Of a DNA stretch of 14,442 bases, positions 7,977 to 14,442 are shown one piece after another. Origin of the DNA: Conidiobolus incongruus B7586. Lineage: Eukaryota; Entomophthoromycota; Entomophthoromycetes; Entomophthorales; Conidiobolaceae. A model generated the notes under the pieces. That model ran no database searches. It had not been told where the DNA came from and worked only from the letters and a program-made list of their open reading frames with translations. The stretch is taken from the NCBI GenBank assembly GCA_000697335.1, contig JNEM01009062.1:1-14442 (forward strand), given 5' to 3'. Position 1 is the first letter of the stretch, and each line of letters starts with the position of its first letter. The position numbers were made by a program, and so were the translations under genes.

Positions 7977-9454
7977 TTTTAATCTTTTTTTGTTTTGATT
8001 ATAAAATAAGTTAATTGGATTGGTTTAAATAAATTAGATTTTTTTTTTGAAATGGATTGAATTAAACAGTATTGAAAATAATAGTATTAAATACCAATAG
8101 AATTATATAAAACTAAAATAATCAAATTTAAAGAACCGTTTAAGTAGAGTATTCAAAACAAACAAGGAAAATATAATCTGCAATAAATCAAAACTTAGAT
8201 TGAATTCGCACCCCTCGATCCAAGTGATCCATACTCCATTTATACTTAATTATTCATCCAATTTCTTGGTATTTAAATTTTTACCACACCTTCAAAATTC
8301 TTTTGAATATTTTTCTCAGCCTTTTTTTCATATTATTAAAATGATATAATTTTTCAAACCTTAAAGAATTATATTTCATATTTATTGGATATTTTATGAT
8401 ATATTAATATTCAATAATGATTAATATTGCTTAATAATTGATTTGTAGTTAATTTTAATAAATTTATTTGAGCGATTTATTTAGTAATAATATTACTTAA
8501 ATCAAGGTTATGCATATCATATAAGCAATAAATTTTGATTAAACAATTACTTTTTTAGGATAATTCTATTAATCTTAATAGCTATTTTAACAATTAAATA
8601 TATATTAAAAACCTCTTGATAGTTTATAAGATATAATATGATATTTATTAAGGAATATTTATCTCTTGTTTGAGGAATTATTAGCACTTATTAATGATGG
8701 AATAGATTTAAAATTACAAAATTTAGGGTTGAATTTCAGAATTTAGAAATTAGATAATTTTACCTTTAATATCAAATTAGTTTTATTAATTAAAATAACT
8801 TATATTATTTTAATCCAATATACAATAACTTGAAAAATATATATTGTTATTACTTTTATTAATATTAACATTATCGAGTTAATAAATATATTATAATATT
8901 CAAAAAAGTTTTGCAATTAATTTTTGAATTAATTGGAAATTCAAATTTTTATGGAATTTGTAACTATTATGAGAGTTTTATTTCAAAATATTCATAACAG
9001 TTCTATATAAAAAAGTTTTAAATTTGTATAATATAAGGGTATTAAAGGATATTATTGTTAAATTAGTAGTAAATTTTTTCAACTTGAATCTTCATTCTAA
9101 TATTATCTTGTTTTAAGTATCATTATTTCATTTTAATACATCAACCTAATTTATTCCAAGTTTATCTAAATTATTATTATAAATTTCGAAAATTCTATAA
9201 TTAATATAAACAATAGAAGCAAAATATATTCATATGAAAGATTATTATCCAGTAAATTGAAATAATAAACTGACAATTATGGCAAAATATACTAGTTAAT
9301 TACAACTAAATTGGTAAAATAAGTCAAATTTGCACATTTTCATCCCATACAATATTGCTAGCAACGAAAGAATAAATCATCAGAATACATCAAAACTCAA
9401 GATCTTGTGACATTGAAACTCCAAAATTAATAAACTATTAATAAGCTTGGCACT
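7977..9454. other. Spastin upstream region and AT-rich spacer
   Basis: The part nearest the spastin ATG is its presumed promoter. A more G+C-rich patch at 8195-8235 contains CCCCT, a stress-element-like word, and GATCC twice, 11 nt apart. Minus-strand microframes here (for example MKKRLRKIFKRILKVW near 8329-8280) have no supported continuation. A perfect 9-bp hairpin, CAATTAATT/AATTAATTG, lies at 8914-8935. The rest is A/T runs without a recognisable gene. Confidence 0.5.
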
Positions 9455-9599
9455 TTACAATAAACAATAAATTAAACCAGATCTAGCCTTATGTAATTTC
9501 TCAATTGCTTGGTATTTTACGTTGATATTAATATTGATGAGATTTTTGGACCAATATCTATATGTCAAAGCGTTGTAATTTCTTGGCAATTTTTTTGAA
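9455..9599 (-). CDS. Low-confidence exon-like frame, possibly a gene or transposon fragment
   Basis: After an acceptor-like TTTTCTTAG (ending at 9600), the minus strand is open for 47 codons to a TAA at 9457-9455. It includes SKKLPRNYNALTYRYWSKNL and KYQAIEKLHKARSGLIYCLL. The amino-acid mix is less biased than random A/T frames nearby, and the area (9330-9600) is G+C-richer than its surroundings. No upstream exon, start or known domain was found, and a competing frame ends early as KKIAKKLQRFDI. It may be the tail of a small gene, a decayed mobile element or chance. Confidence 0.2.
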
Positions 9600-9954
9600 C
9601 TAAGAAAATCGTGAGTATTTTTAAAATTATTTAATATACATTATAGCTATAGCCTTTATATATTTTTAAGTTAATTATCAAAAATTCTATTATTAATATG
9701 TATGTAATAATAATAATTAGGATATATTATTAATTACAGCTTCCTCAACTAGGGGAACATTTTAAAAGCTATCAATTTAAATAAAACAATATTAACATTT
9801 TCATCAATTATAAAATTAATAAATGAATATTAAATTTAAAAATTGTTTAATTAAATAAATTTATTCAAGAAAAAATTATTTAATTCATATTTTATCATGA
9901 TTTCTATTCAAATTTAGCGTTCAATTTCAATTTCAATACTTTGACATGTAAAAT

Positions 9955-10219
9955 ATGCGCTATTATTCAATGTCATTCATTTATAAATCATTGGATTTGA
10001 GTGCTAAATATAGTATCTGTACTCAAGTTTGATAGATTTAAATTATTAATTTATTATTGAAAGGATTTAAAATATTTTACCTTATCTCGAAAGTATTTGT
10101 CATTTTATATTAGGGCCTCTAAAATTAGCAAAAACAAATTATTTTGACGATAAGGTATATATTATCTAAGCAAAATATGATACTTCTATATCCATTACAT
10201 TCAGTTTATAATTGAATAA
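9955..10219 (+). CDS. Speculative three-exon micro-gene (37 aa)
   Basis: The model is join(9955..10012, 10114..10154, 10205..10219). Exon 1 reads MRYYSMSFIYKSLDLSAKY, exon 2 PLKLAKTNYFDDK, exon 3 FIIE and stop. Exon 2 is flanked by a clean acceptor (TATATTAG) and donor (GTATAT), and the frames agree across both junctions. The second intron (10155-10204) is 50 nt, near the lengths in the confident genes. The first would be 101 nt, longer than the rest. The product matches nothing I recognise, and short exons can be assembled by chance in AT-rich DNA. Confidence 0.18.
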
Positions 10220-10235
10220 TATTTGCCAGTTTGGA

Positions 10236-10247
10236 AAGAAGGGATTA
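10236..10247 (+). promoter_or_regulatory. Second copy of the AAGAAGGGATTA word
   Basis: It is identical to 2207-2218 and starts 116 nt upstream of the ATG at 10352. The near-equal spacing in the two places is what makes it notable; function is inferred. Confidence 0.35.
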
Positions 10248-10351
10248 AATAATACTATTCACCCAAAATTTCCAACTAAGACGTGAAAAATATTCGGAAT
10301 AACTTTAAAATTTCAATTTTGAGTTTTGCTGAAGTTTATTACATCATCAAT

Positions 10352-10441
10352 ATGTCATCCAAAAATTTGAAAATTGTTGAGAAATATCAATTGAATAAAC
10401 CATCAGCAGTATATATTGATAATCGTATTTCGTTAGATTAA
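10352..10441 (+). CDS. Small ORF, 29 aa, unrecognised
   Basis: An ATG in a favourable context (CATCAATATGTC) opens a 29-codon frame reading MSSKNLKIVEKYQLNKPSAV followed by YIDNRISLD and TAA. Composition is hydrophilic and protein-like rather than the Ile/Asn/Lys/Tyr-only reading typical of A/T noise. The shared 12-mer lies 116 nt upstream. A GTATAT donor-like site inside the frame (after KPSA) raises the possibility that this is a first exon, but no acceptor gave a convincing continuation. No domain, signal peptide or membrane segment is visible. Confidence 0.27.
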   Translation: MSSKNLKIVEKYQLNKPSAVYIDNRISLD

Positions 10442-11305
10442 TACATCAATTCCAATTATATACCTCTGACTAACTATTATTAACCAACATTTATCCAACA
10501 AAGAAAATTTTTTCATAAATGTCACCATAATTTCATATACATATTATCATTAATAATAAAATTTACATTTAAAAACTCGTAATTTTAATAAAATTATATT
10601 AAGTAATTTATTATTATAATTCAAATTAATTTAAAATATTACTTAAGGATATTGCCAAGAATCTTCAATTGATTAATATATTTATTTTTGAAAAAAAAAG
10701 ATATCATTTTATCCTAAATACTATAATTAAATTCAGTTTAAAATTTTAAAATTTTTAAAAAATTATATTAAATTTAATAATATTTTGCTTATATAATAAA
10801 TTAATTTAAATAGTGTACCATTCCAATAAATCTTTATCAATTAAACCTCATCATTACTTGGTGAATTGATCAGATTTTTATTTTCATAGGTTGAATAATT
10901 TGCAATGCAAAATTCAAATATGAACCATTATTAACAATTTATGAAATGAAATTTTAATACAGATAAAGCAGTCTCAGTAAATTATTTTGAATTGTTGACA
11001 CTTTAGTTAGAAAATTAATAAAATGATTTAACCAACTATTAATTGTTATATATTAAATATATAAAAATATAATAATTTACATTCTAATGCTAAACTACTA
11101 ATTTTTGTTAATCGAATTAATTTTACACTACGAATTATTAAGAGTGTAATTTTATTATAATAAATTATACAAAATAAGTAATATAAATGTGTATACCACA
11201 AAATAGAATAACAAATTGAATATATATATACTGTAATAATTATCAAAATTAAAATATAATATAATGGATATAATCAATATAATTGAATATTTGATAGTCG
11301 CAATA

Positions 11306-11334
11306 TTGAATGAGAATTCTATTTTCTCATTCAA
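11306..11334. repeat. Perfect 11-bp hairpin
   Basis: TTGAATGAGAA (11306-11316) and TTCTCATTCAA (11324-11334) are perfect reverse complements with a 7-nt loop, followed by CTTTTATT. The stem contains G-C pairs, unlike the A/T-only palindromes nearby, and would be stable in RNA or as a cruciform. Function is unknown. Confidence 0.6.
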
Positions 11335-11692
11335 CTTTTATTAAAAATTTTGTTTAAACCTGCCATGTCCCATGACATCGCAATCTCTTACCACTTATTA
11401 ATTCTTACCATTATAATTTTTTAATTTCAGACTGCTTGAACACTTATTGAGTATTTATTGAATACAATATAATGATTATATATTCATAACTCAGTTAATA
11501 TTTAAATAATTAATAAAATTAGGCAGAATAAACAATTTTTGTTCTTATAAACTAACTCGGATATCACTTATAATTACCAATTAGATTAATTTAATTTTTA
11601 TAATACATTGGGAATTATAATCATTATTCTCTCATTTTATTAATAAACACTTGTTATTTTTTTAATTAATATTTTTAAAATTCTAAATTAAT

Positions 11693-11710
11693 ATTATTAT
11701 TATTATTATT
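11693..11710. repeat. (ATT)6 microsatellite
   Basis: Six uninterrupted ATT units lie within a broader A/T-only stretch (about 11640-11870). It is a simple repeat, likely variable between isolates. Confidence 0.85.
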
Positions 11711-12654
11711 AATAAAAATTGAAATTATTAATTTTTATTAAATTAAAAATTATATTATATATAAAATAATTTTTTTAATTAATAATATTTAATTAAAAAA
11801 AATTTATATTATTTTTATAATAATATAATATAAATATCATTTTTTTATTATTATTAAAATATTAAATAAAAACTTTTGAAAAATTATAAAACTATATTAT
11901 TAAATATTCAATATATAAGCCCAATAATGGCTTTATATAGTTAATCAATGAGATTTTCAAAAATAAAAGAATACACAAGTCAGATATTTTTTTAGATCAA
12001 AAATTATATTAATTTTTACATGTTTAAAATTGATAATATTTATATATATATATTAGATTTTATTAAGTCTAATACTTATATGTATTAATAAAAAAAAGTT
12101 ATATCAAATATAAATTTAATTAATTATATTTTCCTAGTTTTGATAGTTATTAATTGAAGTATATTTTAAAAATTTATAGTCAATAATAATTAATATTATT
12201 CAATTGAGTTTTATCAAGATAATATTTATTTTATACATGTTTATGAATAATAATTTATTGCATTAATATACTCATATTTATGGTTGAATAAATGATGGTT
12301 ATGGATATATCAAGGAATAAACATAAAATATTCATCTTAATAAAGATTTTTAAATTAAATTAGGTAAATTAATATTTGTATTAAAAGTTCAATTAACTAA
12401 AGATATTTAAATAATATAAATATTGCACACTTATAACTTTATTTCAATTGCGTAATATTTTCATTCTTATAATATATTTTTGATTACTATAACTATTTTA
12501 GATTTATATAATTTTAATATATAAATATCTTATTACTATCAAAATAAATATGTGTTTATAAAATGAAAATTACAGAATTATAATTTTAATTATAATTTGA
12601 ATATTAAAAAAGATATTTTATATTCTAATAGGATATTAAGATTATATTATCAAT

Positions 12655-12680
12655 ATAATTTTGATTTTAATCAAAATTAT
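12655..12680. repeat. 26-bp hairpin with 12-bp perfect arms
   Basis: ATAATTTTGATT (12655-12666) and AATCAAAATTAT (12669-12680) are perfect reverse complements separated by TT. Chance palindromes are common at this A+T content, but twelve matched pairs including one G-C is at the long end of what I see here. Confidence 0.55.
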
Positions 12681-13319
12681 CATAAGAATAAAATTTTCAA
12701 GTTAATAATCTAGTTTCTTCATGATAATTATATTTTACCATTTATTCCAATATTAAATATTATAATAAATTTCATTATAATTATTATTTTGGATTTATTT
12801 ATTAATTTCAATTTATAAGATCAAATTATTTTTGTTAACACTAAAAATTCTTATTGGTTAGATAATATTATATTTTAAAATAATCTATATTGGAATCAAC
12901 TTTTATATATTAAAGTTTATCATCAATTGGTAGATTAATCAAATAATTAATACTATATATATTAATGTATTGTAATGATATATGATAGTATGGTTAATTA
13001 AAAAAAAGATCATATTCTTAATTTATACTTCAATATATAATTAAGTTATCTATTTTAATTTAGTATATTAATTTGAATAAGTAATATAAAAAATATATTT
13101 TTTTTAAAATAAACATATCTAAAATTAATTTTATAATTTTTATATTAATTATATATTGATTATTAACTTAAAAGAAATAACATATATAATTTATGCAATA
13201 TAAAATAATATATTAGTTTAGAAATTAAATAATGGTATAATTTTAAAATTAAAATTAAACAAATAAATTAATAAATAATATATAAAAATTAATGAATAAT
13301 ATAAAATTAATAGCCTCTT

Positions 13320-14340
13320 TTATTATTAATAACTCTTTTCTATATCTTTAGTAAGCTTCTAATACCTAAAAAATAATTCTTTTTATTAAAGACTGAAATT
13401 TAATATTTTATAAACCAATTTAATTTGTTTGCAGGAATTTTTTTTCTTGTAAGCTGTTTTTTTAATTATCTAAAACAATTATAATCACATAGGTTATAAT
13501 CAAGTGAATATACTGGATATGGTAACTCCCTCTAATTTTTTTATATAAAAACTCTTTTATAGCTTTAACTTTATATATTTTATAATTATTATGCAAAATA
13601 ATAGGTATCCTTAATTTATATTAAGAACACCATTTAAAAATTGTTTTATTTAAAAAAGTAATATATAATTTACTATTAGTTGATTTTCCTTAAGATATTA
13701 AATAAGAAAACTATATACCATTATAATCTATTATAATAATTAACATTTATTTATATTTAAAGTGCTTATTTATTGGAATTTATAGAGGGGATTAATTTAG
13801 CTTAACCTAACATCTTGTTTTATTTTTAAATAAAGGATTATATAAAGGAATTTAAGATTCATCAATTATAAGTATTTATTGTAAAAACCTTTATTTTTAG
13901 TTATACCTTAATAAGTTTAGTTTAGCTATAGCTACTCTAGTTTTCTTTTAAACTTCTGTTAAATTATAAGATATCTATTTTGTATTTTTATTAATTAATC
14001 TAAGTTTAAACTTAAGTAAATATAACATGCTTGTATAATTAATATTAAATTACTTTAATAGTTCTTTAACAGAAATAAAAAGATATTTCTTAATATATTT
14101 TTTTACTCTATTAGTAAGAAAAAAAGTAATAGTAGAAATTAATCTTTTAGATTTTGGTAAATTTTGAATAATGTCCCTTTTAGCTTTAAAATCACAAATC
14201 TAGCAATATATGGTAGTTTTAGATAAAACACCATCTCTATAAGCTATTTACAAGTTGTAGATGATTTTAGAGGGTTTATGATTAAGTTTTAAAGATATAA
14301 AAATAAAAGCCTTTTGATAATCACAATCTAGTTTAAGTAT
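13320..14340 (-). mobile_element. Decayed mariner-family (Tc1/mariner) DNA transposon, transposase relic
   Basis: Read on the minus strand from about 14336 to 13325, this segment is a full-length but heavily decayed mariner transposase (about 1.0 kb; intact ones are about 345 aa). The N-terminal helix-turn-helix survives as AYRDGVLSKTTIY (around 14207-14250), then DFKAKRD and NLPKSKRLIST, matching the usual SGRP-type linker, and YLFISVKELL. The catalytic region keeps IIDESWIPL-like spacing: first Asp at 13861-13863, DYNGI at 13714-13728 and GKSTNS at 13672-13689. HNN at 13585-13593 stands for HDN, and SYHIQY (13510-13527) for the segment before SPDLAP. The first and second catalytic positions are about 91 residues apart and the second and third about 34, as in mariner DD34D. 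The second Asp now reads Asn and the third is also lost. Many frames carry stops, often TAG where Trp is expected, consistent with G-to-A/C-to-T decay. Terminal inverted repeats were not resolved; the right end may lie past the window. Confidence 0.85.
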
Positions 14341-14442
14341 AATTAAATTTAAATATAAATTTTAAAATCAAAATATTTTAATAAAAAAAATTATTAAAAT
14401 TAAATATATATATATAGTTTGAAAATATTTATTTTCCTATAA
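14341..14442. other. Probable 5' flank of the mariner relic
   Basis: A/T-rich sequence with a short (TA)n tract (about 14404-14415). It lies where the untranslated leader and terminal inverted repeat of the mariner element would be expected, but no repeat partner was found at the other end near 13300. Confidence 0.3.

Larger units (their letters stand above)
10442..13319. other. Long AT-rich region without a supported gene
   Basis: Nearly 2.9 kb of A/T runs. A minus-strand open frame at 11046-11246 consists largely of Ile, Tyr, Leu and Ser and looks like compositional noise. Two hairpins and an ATT microsatellite are listed separately. A less AT-rich patch at 11350-11400 holds a small palindromic stem (ATGTC at 11365-11369 against GACAT at 11374-11378). 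No tRNA, rRNA or clear mobile element was recognised. Decayed copies like the mariner relic to the right could be hidden here beyond visual recognition. Confidence 0.55.

Noticed and set aside
8195-8330. Minus-strand peptides MKKRLRKIFKRILKVW and MDHLDRGVRIQSKF
   Set aside because: A joined 30-residue product would need an arbitrary intron. The patch lies in the presumed spastin promoter.
8655-8740. Plus-strand frame reading FEELLALINDGIDLKLQNLG
   Set aside because: It is short, Leu-rich, without start or splice partners, and made of A/T-rich codons.
11046-11246. Minus-strand 66-codon open frame
   Set aside because: It is almost entirely Ile, Tyr, Leu, Ser and Lys from A/T-rich codons, shows no domain or local G+C rise, and a frame of this size is expected by chance here.

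Overview
This is a eukaryotic, very AT-rich window. Intergenic DNA is by eye above 80% A+T, while the confident coding exons are clearly richer in G+C. The genes have short spliceosomal introns: four introns of 52-59 nt with GT..AG ends in the three confident genes. Splicing, an Atx1-type copper chaperone, a PCD1/NUDT8-type Nudix enzyme and an MIT-domain spastin together suggest a fungus. An early-diverging AT-rich lineage such as the Entomophthoromycotina (Conidiobolus-like) would fit, but the lineage is inferred, not demonstrated.

Layout. Positions 1-2318 are AT-rich non-coding DNA with a few structured spots. An ATX1-like copper chaperone (+, three exons, 67 aa) lies at 2319-2636. A CoA-diphosphatase-type Nudix hydrolase (+, two exons, 236 aa), possibly mitochondrial, lies at 3308-4070. 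After about 1.2 kb of AT-rich spacer, two weaker minus-strand candidates follow: a two-exon 75-aa protein (5250-5535) and a lone terminal-exon-like frame (5795-5941). A spastin-type microtubule-severing AAA ATPase (-, two exons, 490 aa) fills 6449-7976. The right half is nearly gene-free. It holds three low-confidence small coding candidates (9455-9599, 9955-10219, 10352-10441) and several perfect hairpins. At 13320-14340 lies the decayed transposase of a mariner-family DNA transposon, on the minus strand.

The genes do not form a pathway; this is ordinary eukaryotic gene order. The most useful new observations are the mariner relic, the overlooked two-exon small gene near 5.4 kb, and a 12-nt word (AAGAAGGGATTA) found 112 nt upstream of the ATX1 start and 116 nt upstream of the small ORF at 10352. 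I saw no convincing novel multi-gene system, CRISPR array, tRNA or rRNA. All splice models and translations were made by hand and have no transcript support.
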